38,637 nucleotides of DNA, from positions 1 to 38,637 of the forward strand of contig JAUQPU010000008.1 in assembly GCA_030550235.1 (NCBI GenBank), in the 5' to 3' direction. A program made the position numbers and the translations under genes. Each line of letters opens with the position of its first letter. Position 1 is the stretch's first letter. The stretch is from Thermoproteota archaeon (GTDB taxonomy: Archaea > Thermoproteota > Nitrososphaeria_A > Caldarchaeales > Calditenuaceae). Under the pieces are notes generated by a model. The model made no database searches. It saw nothing but the letters and a program-made list of their open reading frames with translations, and had not been told where the DNA came from. This document shows, one piece after another, positions 8,331-15,927 of this stretch.

Positions 8331-10688
8331 TTACATCGCCCTCAGATTCTTCACGAGAACGCGAGAGATTAGGCTGGCAAGCTTATCAGCTTCGATGCTT
8401 CCGCCTGCGTTAACCTTAACGTTAACGTTAATGGTTCTAGTGGCTCCGCTCCTCCTAAACCACTCCGCTACTGGCCTCGGCAAGACCATCTCTCCGCGGT
8501 GGAGATGGGCGAGTGTATCGCGGGGGATGTTCCATGCGCCAGTCTGGAGTGGAATCGGGCCCATCCCCCTCCTCTCAGGAGGAATTACCGGCTCTGGGCT
8601 GAGTGTAGCTGATGGGCTGGTCCTCTCTCCTCCGGTAGGCCCGCCACCGGTCTCTTCGGTGACTATTATCTGGTGGTGGTAGTGGTATGTGTGGGCTGTC
8701 ATGCCGTTGAGTTGGTTAATCGCATCCATGAATCCTTGGACTGCGTTCGTGTTCTCCTCGACCGCCGCCCTCACAGCATCGAGGCTTTGACGGAGAATAC
8801 CATACAAGCTTCCTGCAACGTTTTGGCTATCAATTCCAAGTTGTTGTAGAATCTGACTAAACTCTTCATTTGTTACTATACCGTCCTCAACCGCGGATGT
8901 TAGTGTCGTCAGTGTATTCATTAATAAGTCGCCTGCTTCCTTCCCACCAAGCAGATACATCTGCATAGCCTGTTGAACCATGTTGAAGCTCTCTGTAATC
9001 ATGCTCAGGAGCTGCGTCGTCGCTGAGAGCCTGGCCTTGCTCTGCTCCGCCTCCTCTGTGAGCTGCACTTCACGGCCCAGCGCCTGCTCAACAGCCACTA
9101 CCACGTCATAATAGTTAGCGAACATGTCTGCAGCCTCTCGTATGATTCCGGCATCAGCCACAAAGTCCTTGATTCCTGCTGCGAGGCTCTGGATCTCGGC
9201 GCGTGACTGCGTGGCTGATGAGGCCATGCTGTCGAATGCGTCGACTAGTGGTCTTAGGGATTCAGGCATGTTCTCGCCCGTCTTCATCGCCTCCTCTAGC
9301 AGAGTCCTAAGCTCTGTCTTCGCGATTGTTGAGAGGCTGAGCATCGAGCCCGCAATCTGCAGGGCCTCCTCGCGAGTTATCCGGCCTGCCTCGACCCAGC
9401 TCATAATCCACTGGGCCGCCTCCTCCTCGCTGATTCTTCCCAGTATGTGGAGCTGTGTCTCGATGGCTGCGGATAGCTGCTGGAACTCGTCGCCCGTGAA
9501 GTATGCTATTATTCCCCGCCAAGGCGTGACTATAGAGTCGGCCACCTTCAGCATCATCGGGCCGACCATAGTGTATATTCCGGAGAGAGCCTCGCCTATG
9601 CTCCTCTGCCACCTGTCTATCTCGGCCCTCTGCCTCTCAAGCCTGCCCGTAGTTGAGTCCAGGGCCGCTGCGAAGGTCTCCATGGCCGAGCCTCCCTTCG
9701 AGACCTCGCCTCGAAGCTCCTCGAAGCTCTCTGTCATCTGGCTGAGCGTGAGGAGGGCCTTTAAGGCCCGCATGTCAACGCCCTTCAGCTGGTCCTGTAG
9801 TTGTGCTATGTTTCCACCCGCCCCCCTCACTGCCGCTACCACATCGAGTATGACCTCCTGCATATCGCGGAGCTTTCCGCTTGCATCTGTGAGCGGGACT
9901 CCCAGCTGCATGGCTATCTGGCGGAGATCCAGTAGGAATCTGTTGAGCGCTGTGCCTGCCTCGTCAGCTGAGCCCAGCCTCCTCTCCAGTACTACGAGCC
10001 AAGCTATAGTGTCCTCGAGGCTTAGGCCGAGGCTCTTAGCAGTCGCCGCCGCGTTTGCGAGGCCTTGGGCGTAGTCGTTTGCGGTGCCTATCCCGAGTCT
10101 CGAGGCGTTTGTTAGGGCGTCTACAACTCTTATGGCCTCGCCACCCTCCAGGCCGAATTGTGCAAGGACTTGGACAAGGTTGTTGCCAGCCTCCGCGAAT
10201 GATGCGCCCTCATTCTTGGCGAGCATGATTGCTGCTCCGAGGGCGTTGATAGCGTCTACCCCGCTTAGTCCGGCTTTTATCAGGGCCTCCATGGCCGCGG
10301 CCGCCTCCTCAGCTGTTACCGCATATTCGCGGGATGCAGCTGAGGCTACTGTGCTGAATATGCTGGCTAGGGAGTGTATGTCTTGGCCTGCTCCCCTTGC
10401 GGCTGCCGCGAGCTGGAGTACTCTGTGCTCAAGCCTCGCGAAGGCTTCTACGCTCTCCCTGGCGAAGTCTATGGCCCTCTCAACCGCTGATGCGAGAGTG
10501 AAGCCTAGGGCAATCTCAGCAACCCTACCGGCAGCCTCCATCGCCGCGCTGAGTCTCCCCCCGCTCCTCTCACCGGTGGAGGCCAGTTCTCCGAGGCTAT
10601 TCTGAATCCTCTCGACGTGGCTGCTAATCCTGTCCTCGGCCGTGAAGATGGCCTTGAGCGTAAACTCCGAGACCGTCAACCCTCCCAC
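8331..10688 (-). CDS. Tail tape measure protein
   Basis: 785 aa, almost entirely helical and Ala-rich. Residues about 85-260 match the TP901-type tape-measure core (ATAEEAAAAMEALIKAGLSG-like run, NNLVQVLAQFGLEGGEAIRV, GTALNRFLLDLRQIA). A His-rich stretch (HTYHYHHQII) and a Gly/Pro linker precede a C-terminal segment (GEMVLPRPVAEWFRR) and a final beta strand (TINVNVKVNAGG) typical of these proteins. Tape measures set tail length at about 0.15 nm per residue, so roughly 115-120 nm is expected. The GTG start overlaps the gp10-like gene by 13 bp; a TTG at 10679 is an alternative start. Confidence 0.93.
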   Translation of the reverse strand: MGGLTVSEFTLKAIFTAEDRISSHVERIQNSLGELASTGERSGGRLSAAMEAAGRVAEIALGFTLASAVERAIDFARESVEAFARLEHRVLQLAAAARGAGQDIHSLASIFSTVASAASREYAVTAEEAAAAMEALIKAGLSGVDAINALGAAIMLAKNEGASFAEAGNNLVQVLAQFGLEGGEAIRVVDALTNASRLGIGTANDYAQGLANAAATAKSLGLSLEDTIAWLVVLERRLGSADEAGTALNRFLLDLRQIAMQLGVPLTDASGKLRDMQEVILDVVAAVRGAGGNIAQLQDQLKGVDMRALKALLTLSQMTESFEELRGEVSKGGSAMETFAAALDSTTGRLERQRAEIDRWQRSIGEALSGIYTMVGPMMLKVADSIVTPWRGIIAYFTGDEFQQLSAAIETQLHILGRISEEEAAQWIMSWVEAGRITREEALQIAGSMLSLSTIAKTELRTLLEEAMKTGENMPESLRPLVDAFDSMASSATQSRAEIQSLAAGIKDFVADAGIIREAADMFANYYDVVVAVEQALGREVQLTEEAEQSKARLSATTQLLSMITESFNMVQQAMQMYLLGGKEAGDLLMNTLTTLTSAVEDGIVTNEEFSQILQQLGIDSQNVAGSLYGILRQSLDAVRAAVEENTNAVQGFMDAINQLNGMTAHTYHYHHQIIVTEETGGGPTGGERTSPSATLSPEPVIPPERRGMGPIPLQTGAWNIPRDTLAHLHRGEMVLPRPVAEWFRRSGATRTINVNVKVNAGGSIEADKLASLISRVLVKNLRAM

Positions 10689-11116
10689 ACCACTCCCGCA
10701 AACACTTTAGCAGCCTTCTTCACCGTCTCCCTATACGCCGGCCTCCAGTAGGGCCTCGGAGCAGAGCCGGGATGCCTCACTCTCCGCGCATAGATTACCC
10801 GCCCATCTATGCTAAACCGGAGTGCGCGGGATTTTGTGGGCTCTATGAGGTGGGATGTGGACCCGTACTCTACATAGCCGGCGTAGGGTGCGGTGGCCTC
10901 GACGACATATCTAATGGAGCCTTCACATCTGGTTTGGATGCTGCTTTTGAGGCGCCCGGTCTTCACGGGAACCCTCGAGGCGGCCTCCGACTGGAAGAGC
11001 TTGGACAGCTCCCTGATCCCCTCCTCGACCCCTGGGCCTGTCTGCGAGGCCATCCTCCTGAGCGCGGCAGCGAGCTTGTCGAGCCCGATAAACTCTATAA
11101 CCAACTCTCCAGCCAC
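10676..11116 (-). CDS. HK97 gp10-like head-tail/tail completion protein
   Basis: 146 aa. The hallmarks of the HK97-gp10 family are present: SRVPVKTGRLKSSI, an APYAGYVEYGS motif, and the C-terminal HPGSAPRPYWRPAYRE. Proteins of this family act at the neck or in tail completion. The GTG at 11116 directly abuts the stop of the 54-aa chaperone ORF, and the end overlaps the tape measure. Its position between the chaperones and the tape measure is unusual, because gp10 homologues normally precede the tail tube gene. Confidence 0.9.
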   Translation of the reverse strand: MAGELVIEFIGLDKLAAALRRMASQTGPGVEEGIRELSKLFQSEAASRVPVKTGRLKSSIQTRCEGSIRYVVEATAPYAGYVEYGSTSHLIEPTKSRALRFSIDGRVIYARRVRHPGSAPRPYWRPAYRETVKKAAKVFAGVVWEG

Positions 11117-11281
11117 CTACTTTCTCTTTGCCGCCCTCCGCGCAGCCCGCTCAGTCTCCCAATCAGCAAGCCTAGCCGCTGCTGCGTAATACATCGCCTC
11201 CGCAAGTGTCATCTCCATGATCTCACCGTGGCTCCAGCCGAACCTCTCAGCCAGAAGGTAGGGTAGGAGCTCCCTGTTCAT
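11117..11281 (-). CDS. Tail assembly chaperone, second ORF (gpT-like)
   Basis: 54 aa beginning MNRELLPYLLAERFGWSHGE and ending in a basic tail (RRAAKRK). The FGWSHGEIMEMTLAEAMYY pattern resembles the 'GW..eei..lt..ea' segment of the downstream tail chaperone ORF in siphoviruses. The ATG overlaps the TGA of the upstream chaperone (ATGA), and the TAG is followed immediately by the GTG of the gp10-like gene. The lambda equivalent (gpG/gpGT) is made by frameshifting; here termination-reinitiation at ATGA is the simpler reading. Small, but well supported by spacing on both sides. Confidence 0.75.
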   Translation of the reverse strand: MNRELLPYLLAERFGWSHGEIMEMTLAEAMYYAAAARLADWETERAARRAAKRK

Positions 11282-11619
11282 CTTGACACCCGTGTAGACC
11301 GCGCTAAAGGGAGGTCCCAGAGGTGGAGTTTCTCAATCTCGGCGACTAGAAGCGAGATGGCTGCTGCGGGCAGCTCCTCGACTGGGTTCTCGAGGCGCGG
11401 CTCGACAACGACGCGGCGTAGGAGCTCAGACCATATCTCGACTATCTTCTCCTCCCTCGTCTTGGACTCGTCGGCGAGTATCTTGTCGCGGAGGGCTATC
11501 CACTCCAGCTCCTCCCTCAGCGTCATCCTCCTCAGCCTGAACTCAACCCCATCTACCTCGGCCCTGGACTCCCTGGCGAAGAGCCTTGACAGCCTCGTCC
11601 TCTCGGCGTACTCGGCCAT
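11278..11619 (-). CDS. Tail assembly chaperone, first ORF (gpG-like)
   Basis: 113-aa acidic, helical protein lying between tail tube and tape measure. The N-terminus has a short beta pair (AEVDGVEFRLRRMTLREELEWIAL) followed by helices, as in phage tail assembly chaperones that coat the tape measure before tube polymerisation. Its stop overlaps the ATG of the 54-aa second ORF (ATGA). The assignment rests on position, size, composition and the overlapping partner rather than on a catalytic motif. Confidence 0.72.
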   Translation of the reverse strand: MAEYAERTRLSRLFARESRAEVDGVEFRLRRMTLREELEWIALRDKILADESKTREEKIVEIWSELLRRVVVEPRLENPVEELPAAAISLLVAEIEKLHLWDLPLARSTRVSR

Positions 11620-11634
11620 GCATCCTCAGCCGCT

Positions 11635-12525
11635 TCAGTAGGCTGGCGTGCTGTCGACCGCCACTATCCTAAGGTTCTCTGCCCTCAGGCTGAGCTCCTG
11701 TATGGGCTCCTCCTCTGCGGAGAGCGGCGCCTCGACGCTGGCCACGCATCCTAGGAGCTGGAACTCTAGGGTGTCTGAGGCTCCGCGCGTGAATTTCGCT
11801 GTGACATCAAACCTCTGGCGGTTGAGCATTAGGTTGACTAGCGAAGGGTCCATGTAGTGGAGTGTTATTGTGGCCTCTATGTCTGTGGTGTTTGCTATGT
11901 GGCCTGTTGTGAAGCCGTCTGCTCCGCGGGGTAGTGGTGTGTGGTTGTTTGTTATCGATATGCTCCCTGATGTTGCGTAGCCGTATTGGGTGCCGTTGAT
12001 AGTCACGGTGGCCATCTCTGCTCGGTATGGTGATTCAGCCTCGCCGGCAGGCTCTGGAAGACTTCCAACCTGCTCCACTCGGAGAGATGCGAGGTCAACG
12101 CTGCACTCCAGTGGCCCATCCCTCTCCCAGCTTGCCTCGAGGCTCTCCACAACACACCCAACATACCTGAAGCCGTGCGTGGCCTCTCCTATCCTATGCT
12201 CCACGATTGTCGTTGATGGTAGCCTGTGGCTAGGCGTTATTGTTATCTCATGGGTGTAGGGTGGGCTGGTGCCTGAGTCTGTGACGCTTCCCAGCGCGTA
12301 TTTGAAGAACTGCCCACCTGTGGGTAGGAAGGTGATTGAGGGCGAGACGTCTACACCGTAGACGATTGTCCTCTTTTTTCTCGAGCCATCCATCACGCCG
12401 ACCGTCTCATATGCCAGCTCGACTCCGCCGCTGAACCCCGTAACCCATCCCAACAGCCTGTTGGGATTACTTGCAGGGACTCCATAGCTGCTCTCCTCAC
12501 CATATGTTATGAGGCGTCTAAACAT
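11635..12525 (-). CDS. Major tail tube protein
   Basis: 296-aa beta-rich protein. It opens with RLITYGEESSYGVPAS, the typical start of phage tail tube proteins ('ygeEstyGt.a'), and contains alternating strands such as DVSPSITFLPTGGQFF, YGYATSGSISITNNHTP and TDIEATITLHY. It lies upstream of two tail chaperones and the tape measure, the canonical place for the tube subunit. No sheath gene accompanies it, so the tail is predicted to be non-contractile. The ATG start at 12525 lies close behind a TATA box at 12552-12559, so the tail operon probably has its own promoter. Confidence 0.85.
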   Translation of the reverse strand: MFRRLITYGEESSYGVPASNPNRLLGWVTGFSGGVELAYETVGVMDGSRKKRTIVYGVDVSPSITFLPTGGQFFKYALGSVTDSGTSPPYTHEITITPSHRLPSTTIVEHRIGEATHGFRYVGCVVESLEASWERDGPLECSVDLASLRVEQVGSLPEPAGEAESPYRAEMATVTINGTQYGYATSGSISITNNHTPLPRGADGFTTGHIANTTDIEATITLHYMDPSLVNLMLNRQRFDVTAKFTRGASDTLEFQLLGCVASVEAPLSAEEEPIQELSLRAENLRIVAVDSTPAY

Positions 12526-12551
12526 CTCGCCCCACCATTGGGCTCGAACCT

Positions 12552-12559
12552 CTTTTATC
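12552..12559 (-). promoter_or_regulatory. TATA box for the tail operon
   Basis: On the minus strand the box reads GATAAAAG, centred about 30 bp upstream of the tail tube ATG (12525), in the 48-bp gap after the protease gene. It would give an mRNA with a leader of only a few bases. Confidence 0.5.
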
Positions 12560-12573
12560 CCTGAGAATCCCCG

Positions 12574-13455
12574 CTAGCCTCCGGAGGCGAGGCGGGAGGC
12601 CTCGGCTATAGTGTCGCCGGCGTTTAGTAGGCCCATCCCGACTATGTTTCTTGGGTCGGGCGAGAATGCTAGGGCCCTGAGTAGCCTGTGGAGGGAGGTC
12701 CTCGAGACGGTCTGGCCCCGGATGAATGAGAGGTTGAGGAGGGTGACGGGGATGGGCTGGGCTGTGAGCTGTAGGAGCCTCCTGACTATCATCGGCCTCG
12801 GGAGAATGCTGGCCGCCAGGGCCGCTGCAGAGGTGGCCAGGGGCGTGGAGAAGGATGTCCCTACAAGCCTCACGCCTAGGTCGTCGAGGTAATACCCCGT
12901 CGGTGCTACGATGTCGGGCTTAAACCTCCCATCAAGCGTGGGGCCCCGGCTGCTGCTGGACCAGGGCCTCAGCTTCATGTTTACTGCGCCAACTGCGAGA
13001 GTTTCTCGGGAGCATGCTGGTGAGCCGACGCTTAGGGGGCGTGGCCCCCCGTTACCAGCAGCACAAACCACCACAGAGACTGATGCAAGCCTGTCTGTGT
13101 AGATCGAGACAGGGTCTCCGCCGTCAGTCGCCATCTCGCTCCCCATGCTTATGTTGACTGCGTGGGGCCTCCATTTCATCGCCTCGTGGATTGCCGTGAT
13201 GAAGAGATGGTCTGGAACCGGGTTGGGGACCTTGACGAGATAGATCTCGGCCTCTGGAAGGACTCTGTGGATTATCCTGTGGACGTATTCTCCATGCCCC
13301 TCCGTGTCTGTTATCGACTTGTTTGTGAGGTTTACATGGCCTCTGAGAGATGCGTCCTCAGCCGCTCCGGTGTCGATTATAGCCACCCTACAGCCCTCAC
13401 CGCCTCCCGCCCTGTCCAAGAGCCTTACAGCGTCTAGCGCCTGTCTGAGCGACAC
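12574..13455 (-). CDS. Subtilisin-like (S8) serine protease inside the virion gene cluster
   Basis: 293 aa with the full subtilase triad: Asp in VAIIDTGA (about residue 28), His in TEGHGEYVHRI (about 54), Ser in GTSFSTPLA (about 200), and the oxyanion Asn in CAAGNGG. There is no signal peptide and no propeptide, so the product starts almost at the catalytic domain and is probably cytoplasmic or packaged. It sits between the neck genes and the tail tube and overlaps the preceding gene by 22 bp, so it belongs to the structural operon. A separate HK97-type prohead protease exists, so this is an additional protease. Virion protein maturation or host-envelope penetration are possible roles (inference). 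The fold assignment is firm. Confidence 0.92.
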   Translation of the reverse strand: MSLRQALDAVRLLDRAGGGEGCRVAIIDTGAAEDASLRGHVNLTNKSITDTEGHGEYVHRIIHRVLPEAEIYLVKVPNPVPDHLFITAIHEAMKWRPHAVNISMGSEMATDGGDPVSIYTDRLASVSVVVCAAGNGGPRPLSVGSPACSRETLAVGAVNMKLRPWSSSSRGPTLDGRFKPDIVAPTGYYLDDLGVRLVGTSFSTPLATSAAALAASILPRPMIVRRLLQLTAQPIPVTLLNLSFIRGQTVSRTSLHRLLRALAFSPDPRNIVGMGLLNAGDTIAEASRLASGG

Positions 13456-13715
13456 CTTCTCCGCCTCCCCGCAGAGAGGCTTACAGACTTAACGATGTAA
13501 GCTCCGGGCTCAAGGCTCCCCAGGTCCAGCTCCGAGGCCCTGATTATCTTCAGCTCGGGCATTATCCAGAGCATATGGCTCTGTGTATCGTGTTTGATGA
13601 GCCTCTCCCAGAATGTGGGGCCGAAGGGACAGACTCCTCTGGTGCAGGCGAGGGGAGGCCTAGCTCCGCATACAAACCTGTCCTCCACCCTAATCCTGTA
13701 GATGCAGGGCACCAC
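13434..13715 (-). CDS. 93-aa cysteine-containing virion-cluster protein
   Basis: No family recognised. The N-terminal half has four cysteines (PCIYR, FVCGAR, LACTRGVCPFG) that could bind zinc or form disulfides. The middle is beta-rich (HMLWIMPELKIIRASELD, GAYIVKSVSLS), and the end is very basic (GRRRRCRSDRR). The GTG start lies 8 bp after the tail terminator gene and the end overlaps the subtilase, so it is co-transcribed. It could be a neck or tail component or a partner of the protease. Confidence 0.6.
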   Translation of the reverse strand: MVPCIYRIRVEDRFVCGARPPLACTRGVCPFGPTFWERLIKHDTQSHMLWIMPELKIIRASELDLGSLEPGAYIVKSVSLSAGRRRRCRSDRR

Positions 13716-13723
13716 CCATCCAC

Positions 13724-14095
13724 CTACCCTATCAGGGAGAAGCCGACCTCGACCGTCTTCCTATAGACCTCCTCGGACGGGACATCCCTCATCGACTCGA
13801 CCCTGAAGCCCATGTAGCCCCGCGAATATGCCCACTCAGCGAGCCTAGCAGTGATGCGGGTGGCTAGCCTGTCGCACTCCTCCGCCGAGAAGTGCCAGAT
13901 GTCTATCTGGAACCTGAGCCTATAGATGAAGCGTCTGGAGTCTAGGCTAGCCCACTCAACACCTGCGTCAAGCATGAGGAGGGTTATGAGGGGGTATGCG
14001 TCATGCTCGCTCCTCCATCCCACCCTAACACTCACGCCGGTCGCGCCCTCCAGCTCGCCGAGAAGGTCCTCAACAACCTGGGCCAGCTCTATCAA
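13724..14095 (-). CDS. Tail terminator / tail completion protein
   Basis: 123 aa. The alpha-beta pattern (N-terminal helix ELAQVVEDLLGELEG; VSVRVGW; strand FIYRLRFQIDIWHFS; helix AEECDRLATRITARLAEWA; final strand VEVGFSLIG) fits phage tail terminator (gpU-like) or completion proteins, which cap the tail tube and join it to the neck. Its place directly after the head-tail adaptor agrees. The TTG start overlaps the adaptor stop (TTGA). Confidence 0.72.
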   Translation of the reverse strand: MIELAQVVEDLLGELEGATGVSVRVGWRSEHDAYPLITLLMLDAGVEWASLDSRRFIYRLRFQIDIWHFSAEECDRLATRITARLAEWAYSRGYMGFRVESMRDVPSEEVYRKTVEVGFSLIG

Positions 14096-14916
14096 ACCCT
14101 CCTCACCGGCTTTGGGAGAAGCTTTCTAAACCTCTCAATCTCCTCCCTCAGATACGCCAGCCTCTCACCCAGCCCCTCAGTAGACTTAACGACGAGAGCG
14201 ACCTCGTCATAGCTCCTCTCAACCCGGAGCATCCTCTGAAACCTCAAGAGGACCTCATAGGTTGCCGCAAGGATTGTGTATTGCTTGATGTGCTCAGGCG
14301 TCTCGGGGTAGCCCGCCGTGTATGAGACCTCAACCTCGAGGATGTTGGGGAGGAAGAACGGGCCTGCTATGTCCCTGGCAGAGTATCTCTTCAGCCTCAG
14401 GACACCCTGCTCCGCATCCTCTACAACATACTCGGCCGAGTCGTCAACCAGTTCCCCGGCAGCATCATAGACCCGGACCCAGTCGACAGAGACTACCCTA
14501 TCCCTGAGGCGGACCCTACTACCCTCCGTGAGGATTAGGCGCTCAACCGTCCTGTACCGCGCGAATCTACGCCCAGCGACTAGCTCAACCTCCGCAGAGG
14601 CCTTAGCGATGGCCAGCCTGATCTCAGCGTCGGAGATTGGGTGCCAGTAGTAGTTTACAGCGACCTGGGAGTTGGTGGATACTGGCTCCGAGAGTGCCAC
14701 GAGTCCCCTCTCTGCGTCGACAGAGGCCACAGAGGCGGCTGCGCCATCGACATAGACCTCCACGTCGTCGAGCACGCTGTCGTCGAAGTCGTAGTCTACC
14801 ACGGGCCTCTTGGAGAGCCTAAGGACCGTGGACCCTACACTCTCAGGCTGCTCAGCCTCCACCCTAATCGGCAGCCAATCATTATACACCCTGATCTCTC
14901 TGACAGACGCATACAT
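14092..14916 (-). CDS. Head-tail adaptor protein (gp6/gp15-like)
   Basis: 274 aa. The C-terminal two thirds follow the phage adaptor pattern: PISDAEIRLAIAKASAEVE, GRRFARYR, a beta section (VDWVRVYDAAGEL, YVVEDAEQGVLRLKRY), EVEVSYTAGYPETPEHIKQ and a closing helical bundle ending in a coil (REEIERFRKLLP). Such proteins form the ring beneath the portal. The N-terminal ~90 residues are an extra beta domain. It follows the capsid gene across a 54-bp gap with its own promoter and probable terminator, so the neck genes may form a separate transcription unit. Confidence 0.8.
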   Translation of the reverse strand: MYASVREIRVYNDWLPIRVEAEQPESVGSTVLRLSKRPVVDYDFDDSVLDDVEVYVDGAAASVASVDAERGLVALSEPVSTNSQVAVNYYWHPISDAEIRLAIAKASAEVELVAGRRFARYRTVERLILTEGSRVRLRDRVVSVDWVRVYDAAGELVDDSAEYVVEDAEQGVLRLKRYSARDIAGPFFLPNILEVEVSYTAGYPETPEHIKQYTILAATYEVLLRFQRMLRVERSYDEVALVVKSTEGLGERLAYLREEIERFRKLLPKPVRRV

Positions 14917-14925
14917 CGGTGAGAG

Positions 14926-14951
14926 GGAAAAAGATGGATTAGTAATATTGG
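14926..14951 (-). promoter_or_regulatory. Terminator-like T-run and TATA box between capsid and adaptor genes
   Basis: On the minus strand, after the capsid stop, AATATTA (14943-14949) is followed by CTTTTTCCC (14926-14934) and then the adaptor ATG at 14916. The AT box is centred about 30 bp from the ATG; the T5 run could terminate capsid transcription. It suggests separate tuning of capsid and neck expression. Confidence 0.4.
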
Positions 14952-14970
14952 TGAGAGAGTTCTCGCCTTG

Positions 14971-15927
14971 CTACTGGGCTAGCGCGTCTCTAATCAGATA
15001 TACCGCGTCTGGCTTGGCTATCCTCCAGGCGAACCTAGTGCTGGCTGCGACTATTGTCAACCCCCTCTCGATGTCCCTGTCCTTCTCGACCACCAGCCTC
15101 CTCCTCAACCCGCCGACGCCGGCCGCCTCCGGGTAACAGATAACAGCGTCGCTAACCTTTGTCTGATCTGTCCCACTATAGTCCCGCTTACCTAGGCCCG
15201 TGGTCAGATATATGGACTCGAGGCCGAAGAGCTCGTTGAACCTACCCGTCTTGAAGATGTCTGTGCTCACACCCTCAAGCCCCTTGCTTGCCAGGTCCCT
15301 CCTGAGGTGGTATGCGGCGCGCGGGTGTATGAAGAGGACGAGCCTATCCCTGTACCCCTTCTCCTCAAGCGTCGAGACGGCCTCGAGTATGTGGTCCGTA
15401 GTTATCGGCGCCTTGGCCAGGCCCTTAACATTCTCTGGAGGTGGTGTAGAGTTGACGAGGCCTGTGAAGAGGTTGTAGGCGTCTGAGCCACTCCCATCCC
15501 CCGTCAGGACATTCCTATCAATCGTCTCAGCCATCTTCCTACCGATATCCCTCACAGTCTCGGCGACAAGGTCTATCACGGCCTCCTCGGTGGCTGCGTC
15601 GCTGATCTTCGAGAGAACCCTGATCTCCCTCGCAATAAGCTCTATAGGCGTGCCGAAGATAAGCTTGGATTCTGGCGGGGCGTTCCCCTCGCTGGGCGCA
15701 TAGACCTCCACCGTCTCAGACTTTACATAGACCCTCATGGTGTCGCTTGACATTGTCTTGAAGCTAAAGGCCTTCTGAGCCACGCTCTCCTCGATAAATA
15801 TGTCTATGATGCTCCTCAGGACCTCGGGAGGTATCTCGGGGAAGTTTGTGTCGCTGCTTAGGAGGGCCTTGCCGAACTCTAGGTAGGACTTCTGGACAAT
15901 CTCTCTGTCATAGATTGTTTCGCTCAT
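14971..15927 (-). CDS. Major capsid protein, HK97 fold
   Basis: 318 aa. The N-terminal ~65 residues are helical, followed by the E-loop/P-domain pattern (MRVYVKSETVEVYAPSEG; IELIAREIRVLSKISDAATEEAVIDLV, long spine helix about residues 108-140), the GDGSGSDAYNLFTGLVN segment common after the spine helix, the A-domain motif DRLVLFIHPRAAYHLRRDLAS, and C-terminal TRFAWRIAKPDAVYLIRD. It follows the prohead protease with a 20-bp overlap, as expected. No separate scaffold gene is seen; the N-terminal segment or the protease tail may serve this role. Confidence 0.9.
   Translation of the reverse strand: MSETIYDREIVQKSYLEFGKALLSSDTNFPEIPPEVLRSIIDIFIEESVAQKAFSFKTMSSDTMRVYVKSETVEVYAPSEGNAPPESKLIFGTPIELIAREIRVLSKISDAATEEAVIDLVAETVRDIGRKMAETIDRNVLTGDGSGSDAYNLFTGLVNSTPPPENVKGLAKAPITTDHILEAVSTLEEKGYRDRLVLFIHPRAAYHLRRDLASKGLEGVSTDIFKTGRFNELFGLESIYLTTGLGKRDYSGTDQTKVSDAVICYPEAAGVGGLRRRLVVEKDRDIERGLTIVAASTRFAWRIAKPDAVYLIRDALAQ

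Noticed and set aside
9124-10074. Long open frame antisense to the tape measure gene (316 codons)
   Set aside because: Ser/Ala-rich shadow of a GC-rich helical gene; no motif, no RBS and no TATA, whereas the opposite strand has a clear tape-measure match.
12526-12573. TGGGCTCGAACC, resembling a tRNA T-arm on the minus strand
   Set aside because: The T-stem pairs only two bases, and no acceptor, anticodon or D-arm can be built around it; it is a promoter-containing gap.
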